Source: Bradyrhizobium sp. CCBAU 51765 (GTDB lineage Bacteria > Pseudomonadota > Alphaproteobacteria > Rhizobiales > Xanthobacteraceae). From it: DNA of 64,000 nt. This document shows positions 42,974 through 52,273 of the stretch, one piece after another. The position numbers and the translations under genes are program-made. The stretch lies in NCBI RefSeq assembly GCF_015291725.1, contig NZ_CP030038.1, forward strand, positions 7,863,001 to 7,927,000, given 5' to 3'. Position 1 is the first letter of the stretch, and every line of letters begins with the position of its first letter. The notes beneath the pieces are model-generated. The model was given only the letters and a program-made list of their open reading frames with translations, did no database searches and had not been told where the DNA came from.

Positions 42974-44287
42974 ATGCCGCTCGAAGACCGCTACGGCCTG
43001 CCGCTCTCCACCACCTCGCATGAGGCAGCAAGCGCCTATCGCGAAGGCGTCGACCTCATGCTCGCGGGCTGGACCGGCACGGCGGAGACGCTGGATCGCG
43101 CGATCGCGACCGACCCGGATTTCGCACTTCCCCATATCGCCCGCGCCCGCGTGCATGCCTTCTACCAGCAGGGCGATCTCGCGCGGCAGAAGGCGGCGCT
43201 CGCGCGCGAGCTGGTGGCGAAGCGCGGCTCGATGCGCGAGCGCTCGCATGTCGAGACCCTGGCGCTCGCGATCGAGGGCCGGCTGCCGGAGGCGATCGCA
43301 TCGACGCTGAAGCACGTCGACGCATGGCCACGCGACGCCGTGGTGCTGTCGCTGCCGCTCGGCGCTTTCGGCCTGTTCGCATTCTCCGGCATGGCCGACC
43401 ACGATCGCGCCCGGTACGAGCTCTGCGAGCGCGTCGCGCGGCATTATGGCGAGGACTGGTGGTTCCTCACCATGTCCGGCTGGGCGATGACGGAGAATGG
43501 CGACGTCGCCCGCGGCCGCGCCGTCACCGAGCGCGGCTTCAATCTGCGCCGGGCGAACGCCCACGCCGTGCACGCGGTGCTGCATGCGATGTTCGAGGAC
43601 GGCTCGATCGATGCGGCCGACCGCCTCGTCGACGAGTGGATCCCGACTTACGACCGGGCCGGACTCCTGCACAGCCATATCCGCTGGCACCAGGCGCTCG
43701 GCGCGCTCGAGCATGGCGATGCGGCGCGGGCGCTGTCGATCTATGCCGACGTGATTCAGCCCTCCGCCACGCAGGCGCCGCCGCTCAACGTCGTCACCGA
43801 CAGCGCCTCGCTGCTCTGGCGCCTGTCGGCCTACGGCCATGCCGTGCCGAAAGCGCTGTGGCGCGAGGCTGATGCCGCCGCGCAAAAGCTGTTTCCGAAG
43901 TCGAGCCTGTCCTTCGCCGACGTCCACATGGCGCTGTTCGCGGCCGCCACGCAAAACCGCGAGGCGCTCGCCGCGCGCCTTGGGGCGATCGAGCAGCGGC
44001 TCGCTGACGGCAAGCTGCCCGCCGGTCCCGTGGTACCGGCAATCTGCCGCGCGCTCTTGGCGTTCGCCGATGAGGATTACCGGACTTGCGTCCAGGTGCT
44101 CGCGCCGGTCCTCGGCGAGGTCGTGCGCATCGGCGGCAGCCATGCCCAGCGCGAGCTGATCGAGGACACCTTTATCGTCGCGCTCATGCGCAGCGGTGAG
44201 CTGCCCCGCGCCCGCGCCCTGCTGGATGCCCGCCTGCACCGCCGGCCCTCGCTTCGGGATGCGCGCTGGCAGGCGGCGATGGGCTAG
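42974..44287 (+). CDS. TTC38-like tetratricopeptide repeat protein
   Basis: The 437-residue helical protein resembles the TTC38 family (tetratricopeptide repeat protein 38): an N-terminal DLMLAGWTGTAETLDRAIATDP with a repeat, HAFYQQGDLARQKAAL, then AHAVHAVLHAMFEDGSI and HIRWHQALGALEHGD. It has no signal peptide. It lies 15 bases after the aldo/keto reductase gene and is probably in the same operon. No biochemical function is known to me. Confidence 0.8.
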   Translation: MPLEDRYGLPLSTTSHEAASAYREGVDLMLAGWTGTAETLDRAIATDPDFALPHIARARVHAFYQQGDLARQKAALARELVAKRGSMRERSHVETLALAIEGRLPEAIASTLKHVDAWPRDAVVLSLPLGAFGLFAFSGMADHDRARYELCERVARHYGEDWWFLTMSGWAMTENGDVARGRAVTERGFNLRRANAHAVHAVLHAMFEDGSIDAADRLVDEWIPTYDRAGLLHSHIRWHQALGALEHGDAARALSIYADVIQPSATQAPPLNVVTDSASLLWRLSAYGHAVPKALWREADAAAQKLFPKSSLSFADVHMALFAAATQNREALAARLGAIEQRLADGKLPAGPVVPAICRALLAFADEDYRTCVQVLAPVLGEVVRIGGSHAQRELIEDTFIVALMRSGELPRARALLDARLHRRPSLRDARWQAAMG

Positions 44288-44489
44288 CTCCGCCACGAAA
44301 AAAACACTGCCCTGATGGCATGTGCTGGCCATACGGGTTGGGCAATTTGGGCAAAGCGCCGTCGGGGGTGACGCGGTGGTATTCCAGGCGGGAATTGCGG
44401 TGCAAACGGGATCGCAACCAATTTGCGGTTCGATGGTTGTCGGACGGACCCTGTCCGCCGCCACGGCCCCCTGGCACACGAGCCCAACG

Positions 44490-45068
44490 ATGCGCCTCCG
44501 CCGACCGGTCCTCGCCGCCCTGATCATGGTCTTGGCAAGTCCTTGTTTTGCCGAGACTTCTGGACCCATTCCGGTCAACAATCCGCAGCCGCAGCAGAAC
44601 GCCTTTATCGACCTCCTGGCGCTGATCTCCGGCCACTGCAAGACGTTCAAGGTCGCAGGCCGCACCTATGCCTGCAAGACGGTGGCCTACGCCCATGGCG
44701 ACAAGGGCCGGGTCAATTTCGCGGTCGCTGTCGACAATCCCTCCGATGACAGCCACGTCGTGTCGTTTTCCGGGGAGAACGGCAAGCGCGCCGACGACAA
44801 TTCCTACGAGCTGCCGATCGACCGCATGCTGCTGAACTCAAAGGACCGCCCCAGGGTCGACGGCCTGCCGGTGCCGGCCGAGCAGACCTCCACCGGTGTC
44901 TGCCGCCAGACCGGCAATTTCGCCGCCCGGAAGGTGAACGACGTCACCTGCTCGGCGACCGACAACCAGGGCCGGAAATACGAGCTCGTGTTCGTCTCCG
45001 ACGGCTCGCCGGTCAGCGTGCGCCGCATCCGCCAGTCGGCGCCGTCGATCCAGGACCCGTTCAAGTAG
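44490..45068 (+). CDS. Exported hypothetical protein
   Basis: The 192-residue protein has a signal peptide (residues about 1-21, cleavage CFAE) and a beta-rich mature part. Cysteines occur in GHCKTF, YACKTV, GVCRQT and VTCSAT, suggesting two disulfides. The start at 44490 opens the signal peptide; the longer frame has no signal-like start. No family recognised. It ends only 3 bases before the stop of the convergent oleate hydratase gene. Confidence 0.7.
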   Translation: MRLRRPVLAALIMVLASPCFAETSGPIPVNNPQPQQNAFIDLLALISGHCKTFKVAGRTYACKTVAYAHGDKGRVNFAVAVDNPSDDSHVVSFSGENGKRADDNSYELPIDRMLLNSKDRPRVDGLPVPAEQTSTGVCRQTGNFAARKVNDVTCSATDNQGRKYELVFVSDGSPVSVRRIRQSAPSIQDPFK

Positions 45069-45071
45069 CCA

Positions 45072-46631
45072 TCACGTGAACGCCTTTTCCAGCGTCGCGA
45101 AGATCACGGCGAGCGACTTGTCGTGCCGCGTCACCGGCGGCACCGGGCGATCGATCTTCATGAGCCGATAGACCGCCATCTGCGCCGCACGCACCGAATA
45201 TTCGACGGTGAACACGACGTCATCGGGGATTTCGACGAACTGGCTGACGAAGGCGAGATTGACGGAATTTTTGGGCACCGGCAGCGGACGGTCGGCCGCC
45301 TTGCGCGGCATGAACATGCTGGTGATGTAGGGCATGCGGCAGGGAATGCAGATGGCATCCTCGAACACGGCGGGATCGAAGTTCAGGTGACCGCAGAGCT
45401 CCTTCAGGATGTCGGCGCCGCCGCAATCCGACATTGGCTTTGCCACGAAATTGCCGATGCGGTCGGGATGCAGCGCGTAGCCCCAGAACACCTGCACGTT
45501 CTTGGGCTGGCCCGTGAAATGCGGCTGGTGATAGAGCACGACCGACATCAGCCAGTTGGAGTCCTTGAACGTGACGAGACCGCCGGTGCCGGCCCTGTTG
45601 CCCGAGAACGCTTCCATCCGGTCGAAGAACCGGGGATCGCGGCAGGTGACGGTGAAGGACAGCCAGTAGGATTCGGGGATCGAACTGTTGAACGCCGACG
45701 GATTGCCGAATTCGGGACGTCCTTGCGCGATCGTCTCCCACAGCGCCCAACCCTGACTATCGGCCTTGGTCAGGCGCGGCGGCGGCTCGGTCATCGTGCC
45801 CAGGCTCGAAGCGTCCGTCATCGAGCCGTTCTGGAAGAAGACGAGATCGCCGTCTTCGACCCGGACGTTGGCGGTGCGGCTGTCGCGGTCGAGCGTGAGC
45901 TGACGCACGCGCAAGCGCGCGCCGTCGGCCTCGAACGCCATGTCGGTGACGCGCGTGCCGCGCACGAACTGCACCCCCTGGCGCTTGAGCCAGTCGGCGA
46001 GCGGCCGCACGATCGCGTCATACTGATTGTAGACGGTGCGCTTGACGCCGCCGAGCGTCTCGATGCGCGGAAACTCGCTCATGAAGCGGTGCAGATAGCG
46101 CTTCAGCTCGACCGCGCTGTGCCAGGGCTGGAAGGCGAAGGTGGTCTGCCACATGTACCAGAAATTGGACTCGAAGAATCCGGGCGACAGCCAGTCGGTG
46201 ATGCGGCTATTGCCGAGCGTCTCCTCCGAAGCTTCGGTGAGCCGCAGCAGCTCGATCCGGTCGCGCGCGGAAAAGCCCATATGCGAGACGTCGACCTTGA
46301 AGCGGTTGCGGTCGACCAGCCGCGCGCGGGAATGCGCCGGGTTCTCTTCGTTGAAGGCGATGGTCTCGTCGCGCACGCTGAGGCCGGGATGTTCGAGCGA
46401 GGGAATGCTCGAGAGCAGATCCCAGGTGCATTCGTAATGGTCGGTGGTGAGCATGCGGCCGCCGCGCAGCGAATAGGCGCCGTTCGCGAGCTGCGCGCCG
46501 TCGAGACTGCCGCCGACCAGCGGCTGCGTCTCGTAGATCACGATGTCGCGCCCCGGCAGCTGCGCATCGCGAACGAGGAACGCCGCGCCTGCGAGCGATC
46601 CAATGCCACCGCCGATGAAATACGCCTTCAT
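45072..46631 (-). CDS. ohyA: Oleate hydratase
   Basis: The 519-residue flavoprotein of the oleate hydratase (MCRA) family adds water to the cis-9 double bond of unsaturated fatty acids to give 10-hydroxy acids. The FAD-binding GGGIGSLAGAAFL is near residue 7, and the typical blocks SLDGAQLANGAYSLRGGRML, FNEENPAHSRARL and WYMWQTTFAFQPWHSA are present. Length fits the smaller subgroup of the family. The upstream acyl-CoA ligase on the same strand is 94 bases away, hinting at a fatty-acid unit. Confidence 0.93.
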   Translation of the reverse strand: MKAYFIGGGIGSLAGAAFLVRDAQLPGRDIVIYETQPLVGGSLDGAQLANGAYSLRGGRMLTTDHYECTWDLLSSIPSLEHPGLSVRDETIAFNEENPAHSRARLVDRNRFKVDVSHMGFSARDRIELLRLTEASEETLGNSRITDWLSPGFFESNFWYMWQTTFAFQPWHSAVELKRYLHRFMSEFPRIETLGGVKRTVYNQYDAIVRPLADWLKRQGVQFVRGTRVTDMAFEADGARLRVRQLTLDRDSRTANVRVEDGDLVFFQNGSMTDASSLGTMTEPPPRLTKADSQGWALWETIAQGRPEFGNPSAFNSSIPESYWLSFTVTCRDPRFFDRMEAFSGNRAGTGGLVTFKDSNWLMSVVLYHQPHFTGQPKNVQVFWGYALHPDRIGNFVAKPMSDCGGADILKELCGHLNFDPAVFEDAICIPCRMPYITSMFMPRKAADRPLPVPKNSVNLAFVSQFVEIPDDVVFTVEYSVRAAQMAVYRLMKIDRPVPPVTRHDKSLAVIFATLEKAFT

Positions 46632-46725
46632 GATCCGCCTCGATTGCATTTCGAATGTCGCGGCCACATTGCATCGGGCGGCGGCGGCCGAAGTTGCGCT
46701 GGATCAAGGGCAACCGGAGGCGAAA

Positions 46726-48552
46726 TCACGTCGACGTTATCGGCGCCGGCTTCCTGGCGTAGATCTGCTCGATCTCGGCGGCGAAGCGGCGCTCCAGCGC
46801 GGGGCGCTTGTTCTTCAGCGTCGGCGTGAGCAGGCCGCCGGCAATGGTCCACGGATCCAGGGTCCACCAGACCGCGCGCGGCGTCGCGTAGGACGGATAG
46901 GCCTTCACGGCGGCCGCAATCCTGGCCAGCAGCACAGCCCGCTCCGCCGCGGCGCCTTGCTTGCCGCTCGCCGCGAGCCTTTCTTTTTCCTGCACCCAGG
47001 CTTTTGCATTCAGTACGACCAGCGCGGCGAGGAACGGCCGCTGTTCGCCGATCACCAACGCTTGCTCGAACAAGGGATCGGCGAGGATGGCGGTCTCCAG
47101 ATCCACCGGCGCGATCTTCTCGCCGGTCGAAGTGACCAGGATGTCCTTGATGCGGCCGGTGATGGTGATACGCCCGTTCTCGATGCGGGCCTGATCGCCG
47201 GTGTGCAGCCAGCCATCGGCCTGCTTGACCCTGCGCGTCTCCTCCGGCTTGTGCCAGTAGCCGAGCATCACGCTCGGCCCGCGAACGAGCAGCTCGTCGA
47301 GCTCGCCGAGCCTGACCTCCAGACCGTCCAGGACGCGGCCGACCGAGGACGGATCGTTGTCGTCGGGCGTATTGACGGACACGACCGGCGAGGTCTCGGT
47401 CATGCCGTAGCCCTGAAGAACGTCAAGCCCGAGCGCGAGAAACAGGTGGATGACCGGCTCGGCAATCGGAGCGCCGCCGGAGACCGCAACGCGCAGGCGC
47501 CCGCCGAACTGGGCCAGCACCTTGTCGGCGACGAAACGCTTCAGGAGCGGCCAGGCAAGCCGGTCGAACAGCGCCGGCGAGCGGCGACCCTGCCGCACAT
47601 CGAAGCGCCGGCCTCCGACGGCAAGAGCAAGATCGAGCAGCGCGCGTTCTGCGCCGCCGGCCGCCGCGCGATGTTGCATGATCAGGGCGTAGATGCGCTC
47701 GTAAATGCGCGGCACCGAAACAAGCACCGTCGGCCGCACCGTTTTCAGGTCTTCCCCGAGCTGCGACACCGAGCGCGCATAGGCGACGCAGGCGCCAACC
47801 GCGATCGGATAATAGTAGCCGCCGGTACGCTCGAAGGTGTGCGAGAGCGGCAGAAAGGACAAGAAGACGTCGTTCGGCACGGCCGCGATGCGCCGCGCGA
47901 CGGCCTTCACGTTGGCGACGATGTTGCCATGCGACAGCATCACGCCCTTGGGCCGGCCCGTCGTGCCCGAAGTGTAGACGATGGCGGCAAGATCGCCCGG
48001 CTCGACCGCGACGTCAGCCAGCGGCGCGCCGGCGCTTCGAGGCTCCGCAAGCCAGCGGTCGAGCGCGACGATACGGGCGTCGGCAGCACTGAGCCCCGCC
48101 GCATCCGCGCAGATGATGCGCTTGAGATGGTCGAGCGGCTGACCAGTGGCGGTGATCGCCTGCCAGCGCGCCAGCGTATCCACGAACAGCAGCAGCGCAC
48201 CGGAATCGGCGAGGATGTAGGCGATGCTGTCGGGGTTGTCGACGGCATGCATCGGCACCGGAACGAGCCCGCGCGACAGCGCCGCCTGGTCCATCGCGAC
48301 ATGGGGAATGCCGTTCGGCATCAGGATGGCAACGCGCTCGCCGGCCGAAAAGCCCTCCGCAGCCAGCGCCCGCCGCCAGCGCTCGAATTCCGCATCGATG
48401 TCCTGCCAGGACTGGCTGACCCATCGCCCGGCAGCGCCGTCAAAATGGCGATAGGCCTCCGCCGCCGGCGTCGCACGGACGCGCCAGCGCAGGAGCTCCG
48501 GCAGTGTCGTCACGTCGGCGAGTGACTGCGGTTGACTGATCGGCCCCGGCAT
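46726..48552 (-). CDS. Long-chain fatty-acid--CoA ligase (FAA1-like)
   Basis: The 608-residue AMP-forming enzyme has the ATP loop YTSGTTGRPKGVM at residues 193-205, FLSFLPLSHTFERTGGYYYP typical of the FAA1/long-chain branch, GYGMTETSPVVSVN, and the hinge GRIKDILVTSTGEKIAP. The C-terminal TPTLKNKRPAL corresponds to the catalytic-lysine end of this branch. The ATG at 48552 is chosen to match the family N-terminus; the longer frame runs into the divergent DUF3088 gene. Likely substrates are long-chain fatty acids, possibly those handled by the oleate hydratase downstream. Confidence 0.9.
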   Translation of the reverse strand: MPGPISQPQSLADVTTLPELLRWRVRATPAAEAYRHFDGAAGRWVSQSWQDIDAEFERWRRALAAEGFSAGERVAILMPNGIPHVAMDQAALSRGLVPVPMHAVDNPDSIAYILADSGALLLFVDTLARWQAITATGQPLDHLKRIICADAAGLSAADARIVALDRWLAEPRSAGAPLADVAVEPGDLAAIVYTSGTTGRPKGVMLSHGNIVANVKAVARRIAAVPNDVFLSFLPLSHTFERTGGYYYPIAVGACVAYARSVSQLGEDLKTVRPTVLVSVPRIYERIYALIMQHRAAAGGAERALLDLALAVGGRRFDVRQGRRSPALFDRLAWPLLKRFVADKVLAQFGGRLRVAVSGGAPIAEPVIHLFLALGLDVLQGYGMTETSPVVSVNTPDDNDPSSVGRVLDGLEVRLGELDELLVRGPSVMLGYWHKPEETRRVKQADGWLHTGDQARIENGRITITGRIKDILVTSTGEKIAPVDLETAILADPLFEQALVIGEQRPFLAALVVLNAKAWVQEKERLAASGKQGAAAERAVLLARIAAAVKAYPSYATPRAVWWTLDPWTIAGGLLTPTLKNKRPALERRFAAEIEQIYARKPAPITST

Positions 48553-48663
48553 GGCGTTCTTTCTTAACCCTATTGATCCCCAACCATTTGGGGCCTCGAC
48601 ACTAGGCCGGCCAGACCGCGCCGCCTTGATCCTCAGCAAGGCGGCCATGCTTCGGAGCGACCC

Positions 48664-49011
48664 ATGACGCGCGACCGCCTGTTTCTGCTGCGTCCCGGTT
48701 TCGAGGATCCGGCCTTTCCGAATCGCCGGTTCTACTGCTGGCATTGCGCGCTGATCGAGGGCGTGCTGGCCTCGTTTCCGGCGCTCGCCGAAAAGCTGGA
48801 CGTCGAGCGGGTCCCCTGGCCGCGACCGCGGCAAGCCGTGATCGCGCTGGTCGGCGAGGAGAACCAATCGCTGCCGCTGCTCGTGCTCGCGACTGGGGCG
48901 ACTTCGCCGCACCAGACCGGCAGCCATCATGGCCGCGCCTTCATCGCCGACAAGGACGCGATCCTCGCCGCGCTCTCCGAGCGCCACGGCTTTCCCGATC
49001 CGCATCCATAG
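48664..49011 (+). CDS. DUF3088 family protein
   Basis: The 115-residue protein has the DUF3088 pattern MTRDRLFLLRPGFEDPAFP, then FYCWHCALIEG with a CxxC-type pair (C24 and C27), and a thioredoxin-like second half (VERVPWPRPRQAVIALVG). A redox or metal role is possible because of the CxxC; none is proven. It is divergent from the acyl-CoA ligase, with about 111 bases between starts. Confidence 0.82.
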   Translation: MTRDRLFLLRPGFEDPAFPNRRFYCWHCALIEGVLASFPALAEKLDVERVPWPRPRQAVIALVGEENQSLPLLVLATGATSPHQTGSHHGRAFIADKDAILAALSERHGFPDPHP

Positions 49012-49187
49012 AAAGAATTCCCGCGGCCCGCGTAGCCCTATTCTGATGTCGCGGCTCTACAGGCGCACCTTCGAGCTGCGCTGCGTCCGGGGCACGGAAA
49101 CTGTCGCGAAACGAGGGAAGATCGGCATTGCGCTTCCCTGATCGTCTCGCATAGTCGGCCGAACAAACCTGCCGAGAGCCACTCCTC

Positions 49188-49757
49188 ATGCCATACCCCC
49201 TCCCCGCCCTCATCGTCGTCGACGTCCAGCGCGCATTCGACGAATGGGAAGCTGCGGGCAAGCGACGCAACAATCCGGATGCGGTGGCGCGCATCGTCGA
49301 TCTGCTGAAGGCCTTCAGGACGAATCGCGCGCCGATCTTCCACATCCGCCACGAAGGCACGAAGCCGAATTCGTCGTTTCTGCCATCGCGTTCCGGCTAC
49401 GCGGTCAAGGACGAGGCGCGCGAGCAGGACGGCGAGCCCGTGATCGTCAAGCGCGTCAACAGCGCCTTCATCGGCACGGAGCTCGAGACCCGCCTGCGCG
49501 CAAGCAACATCGCCACGCTCGTCATCTGCGGCGCCACCACGAATCATTGCGTCGAAACGACGACGCGGATGGCGGGCAATCTCGGCTTCGATGCATGCCT
49601 GGTGCGCGATGCGACCTGGACGTTCGACCGCATCGGGCCCGACGGCGAGGCGCATTCCGCCGAGGAAATCCACGCCATGACGCTGTCGAATCTCAACGGC
49701 GAATTCGCGCGCATCGCCACGACGGACGAGGTGGTCGCATCATTCGCGGCGAAGTGA
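49188..49757 (+). CDS. Cysteine hydrolase, isochorismatase family
   Basis: The 189-residue enzyme has the catalytic triad of the isochorismatase-like hydrolases: D12 (IVVDVQ), K88 (VIVKRVNSAF) and C121 (GATTNHCVETT). The cis-peptide region VICGATTNHC is intact. Members hydrolyse nicotinamide, N-carbamoyl amines, ureido compounds or isochorismate; the substrate here is not clear. It appears to be transcribed alone. Confidence 0.88.
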   Translation: MPYPLPALIVVDVQRAFDEWEAAGKRRNNPDAVARIVDLLKAFRTNRAPIFHIRHEGTKPNSSFLPSRSGYAVKDEAREQDGEPVIVKRVNSAFIGTELETRLRASNIATLVICGATTNHCVETTTRMAGNLGFDACLVRDATWTFDRIGPDGEAHSAEEIHAMTLSNLNGEFARIATTDEVVASFAAK

Positions 49758-49918
49758 TGGCGACCGCGCGGCGACGCCGGTGATGCGACAATACATCTCA
49801 CGATGAACGAATCATCCTCGTGAAGTCCACATCACACTGCGTCGTTTCGACGCCCGCATTGGCTGGAACGCAGCCAGCACCCATGTGTTGTCACACGACA
49901 TTCAACTGGAGTGATGAC

Positions 49919-50233
49919 ATGAAGTATCTCATTGCCGCGATCGCCCTCGGTGCTGCGGCGTTCGCCGGCGGATCGGCGGCCAACGCGGCAGGAAGCGTGG
50001 GCGCCAAACAGACCGCGCAGGAAAGCCGGTCCACCGACATCAGCGCGCACCGCAGGCACCATCGCTGGCACGGTCACCATCATCACTGGCGGCATCATCA
50101 CGGCCACTACCGGCCCCATTACAGAAGCTACGGCTACTATCCGCGGCACCACGGCTATTACGGCGGCGGACCGTATGGCTATTACGGCGGCGGTCCCGGC
50201 GTGACGTTCAGCTTCGGCGGCGGACGCTGGTAA
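49919..50233 (+). CDS. Small exported His/Tyr/Gly-rich protein
   Basis: The 104-residue product has a signal peptide (residues about 1-22, cleavage near ANAAG), then a basic region with some 20 histidines between residues 40 and 85 (HRRHHRWHGHHHHWRHHH), and a Tyr/Gly tail. The histidine content suggests metal binding in the periplasm or cell surface, as an inference. CTGGAGTGATGAC carries GGAG before the ATG. A strong terminator follows directly. Confidence 0.78.
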   Translation: MKYLIAAIALGAAAFAGGSAANAAGSVGAKQTAQESRSTDISAHRRHHRWHGHHHHWRHHHGHYRPHYRSYGYYPRHHGYYGGGPYGYYGGGPGVTFSFGGGRW

Positions 50234-50236
50234 GAC

Positions 50237-50264
50237 AAAAGGCCCGCAGAGATGCGGGCCTTTT
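50237..50264. terminator. Rho-independent terminator, bidirectional
   Basis: GGCCCGCA and TGCGGGCC form a perfect 8-base stem around GAGA, flanked by AAAA and TTTT. It lies between the His-rich protein gene and the convergent flavoprotein gene (stop at 50268) and can serve both. Confidence 0.9.
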
Positions 50265-50267
50265 CCG

Positions 50268-51539
50268 TTATCCCTGCAAGATTCTCTCCGCCGTCTCCAA
50301 CCCGCTCGCCAGCGCCGCCTCGACTGTGCCCATATCGCGGCCGCGATAGAGCGCTTCACCCGAAAACAGCACGCGCCCGTCGGCACGTGCGAGGATCGCC
50401 TGTGCCTCCCGCGTCCGCGGCGTCGCCCAGGAATAGGCGCCGCGCGCGAATCGATCATGCGCCCAGTTGATCGCAGCCGCCGCCACGAGCTCGCGCGCGA
50501 TATCATCGCGCGGCAGGCCGAACACGGCGGCGAGCGAGCCGAGCCCGGCATCGATCAGTCCTTGCGGATCGAGGCTTTCCAGCTCCGCCGTGCGCGGGCC
50601 GCCGAACCAGCCCGTGAACACGGGCTGCTGGTCCGGATGGCGCGTCCACCACACCGGGATCGCCTGGTCGGACAAGAGGAAGGTCATGTCCGCGAGATTT
50701 TCCTTGCGCTCGCGCCACCATGGCCGAGCGAAGCGCAGCAGGATCTTGATGACATTGCCGAAGCCGATGTCGTCGGCAGCGGCAAGCTTCGCGCGCGCCT
50801 CCGCCGGCAGCGCGATCTCGCGCAGCAGGGGCAGCGGCACGGTGAGGATCACGCGATCGCAGGCGTGCACATCACCGCCGGCGCAGCGAACGGTCACCGC
50901 GCCGCCCTCCTCCGCGAGGGCCGACACGACACAGCCGAGGCGGATGGTCGCGCCGTGCCTGCGGCAGTCGGCCGCCAGCACATCGATCATGGCACCGTAT
51001 CCGCCGTCGATCCGCGCCAGCGGAGCATGTCCGCCATCCATCCATTCCGCGCGCAATGCCAGCGTGGACGCGCGCTCGGGGTCGGCCGCATCATAGCCCT
51101 CGACCATCCGTTCGATCGAACGGCGCATCGGCGCATAGTCGTCCCCGGCAAAATGCCGGCGCAGGAAATCGGCGACCACAAGATCGTCCTTCAGGCCCCG
51201 CAGCGTGGCTCGAAGCTCTGCCTCATGGAGATCGCGGCGATCCTCGCGCGCGAGCCTCGTCCCGTCAAAGCTCCACTGCTCGCCTTCGATCTCCTGAAGG
51301 GACAGCCCGGCGTCGCGCAGGAGTGCGCGCGTGACCGGCGCCTCGCCATGAACGAATTCAGCGCCGCCATCGGCGCGATAGCCGAACTCCGAGGCCGGCA
51401 GCGGATGAATGCGGCCGCCACAGCGCTGGCGTGCCTCCAGGATCGTCACCTTCCGGCCGGCACGCGCCAATTCGCGCGCCGCCATCAGGCCGGCCGCACC
51501 GGCACCGACAATGACGATGTGCTCGGATGGATCGGACAT
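50268..51539 (-). CDS. Flavin monoamine oxidase family protein
   Basis: The 423-residue FAD enzyme has the dinucleotide-binding GAGAAGLMAARELARAGR near residue 12, followed by the GG motif CGGRIHPLP. The C-terminal GRVLFSGEALYRGRDMGTVE with GAxxSG-like end closes the FAD site as in amine oxidases. It may oxidise a primary amine or amino acid. The nearby gene at 51547 lies 7 bases upstream on the same strand, so the two are probably co-transcribed. Confidence 0.88.
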   Translation of the reverse strand: MSDPSEHIVIVGAGAAGLMAARELARAGRKVTILEARQRCGGRIHPLPASEFGYRADGGAEFVHGEAPVTRALLRDAGLSLQEIEGEQWSFDGTRLAREDRRDLHEAELRATLRGLKDDLVVADFLRRHFAGDDYAPMRRSIERMVEGYDAADPERASTLALRAEWMDGGHAPLARIDGGYGAMIDVLAADCRRHGATIRLGCVVSALAEEGGAVTVRCAGGDVHACDRVILTVPLPLLREIALPAEARAKLAAADDIGFGNVIKILLRFARPWWRERKENLADMTFLLSDQAIPVWWTRHPDQQPVFTGWFGGPRTAELESLDPQGLIDAGLGSLAAVFGLPRDDIARELVAAAAINWAHDRFARGAYSWATPRTREAQAILARADGRVLFSGEALYRGRDMGTVEAALASGLETAERILQG

Positions 51540-51546
51540 GCCGCGC

Positions 51547-52254
51547 TTACCGGCTCACTGCGCGAGGGTCGTTCTTGATCAGATATCGCAGCAGCAGGAC
51601 GCCGCCGCCGAGCTCGCGCGTGCTCTCCAGAGTCATCGCGGTGATCGGTGCACGCCGGTCGCTGTCCGCCTCTGTCGAGTCGAACACGAAGGGGGCGCCC
51701 CTTGCGCCGTCGATTGCGGGGCTGAGGATCAGGTTGAACTCGTCGATGAGACCGGCGCGCAGGAACGCGCCGTTGGCGACGCCGCCGCCCTCCACCAGCA
51801 GACGCTTCACGCCCAGCTCGCGGGCGAGGATGTCCAGCGTCAGCCCAAGGTCGATCTCGGACTTGCCGGCAAAGATGTAGGACACGCCCTCGCCACGAAG
51901 GCCGGCGAGATGCGAATCCGGCACACGCTCGGTCAGCACGACGACGATCGGGTCGCCGCCGATGTCCGAGCGTCCCCAGCCGATCTTGCCCTGTGCATCG
52001 AGCACCACGCCATAGGTCTTCGCATCGCGCGAAGCAAACCAGCTTTCGCGCGGGAATGTCGCGTCCGTCGCGGGATAGGGCTTGCCCTTGGCGAACTCCG
52101 CCCCGGTGACGCGGCCGATCACCCAGGCATCGCCGCCGAGTTCGTCATGGATCTTCTCGAACCAATCCGTGCCTGCCCCCTTCGGACGCCAGCGGCTCGG
52201 ATGCGTGCGGCCGTCCAGGCTGGAGTGCATCAGACAGATGACATACGGCTTCAT
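51547..52254 (-). CDS. RibD C-terminal/dihydrofolate reductase-like protein
   Basis: The 235-residue protein has the DHFR-like fold of the RibD reductase domain: VICLMHSSLDGRTHPSRW at the start, GDAWVIGRVTGAEF, then ELGVKRLLVEGGGVANGAFL, the hallmark glycine-rich NADPH site of RibD. Single-domain members are usually reductases of unknown substrate. GGAG lies six bases before the ATG at 52254. It is the upstream partner of the flavin amine-oxidase gene. Confidence 0.85.
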   Translation of the reverse strand: MKPYVICLMHSSLDGRTHPSRWRPKGAGTDWFEKIHDELGGDAWVIGRVTGAEFAKGKPYPATDATFPRESWFASRDAKTYGVVLDAQGKIGWGRSDIGGDPIVVVLTERVPDSHLAGLRGEGVSYIFAGKSEIDLGLTLDILARELGVKRLLVEGGGVANGAFLRAGLIDEFNLILSPAIDGARGAPFVFDSTEADSDRRAPITAMTLESTRELGGGVLLLRYLIKNDPRAVSR

Positions 52255-52273
52255 GCAATTCTCCGGGTAGCGC

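Noticed and set aside
42224-44665. An 813-codon open frame on the minus strand
   Set aside because: It is antisense to the aldo/keto reductase and TTC38-like genes and has shadow-type composition.
46543-48525. A 660-codon open frame on the plus strand
   Set aside because: It is antisense to the acyl-CoA ligase and carries no motif.
49188-49757. Calling the cysteine hydrolase a nicotinamidase
   Set aside because: The triad is present, but the metal-binding histidines typical of nicotinamidases are not evident, so only the family name is given.
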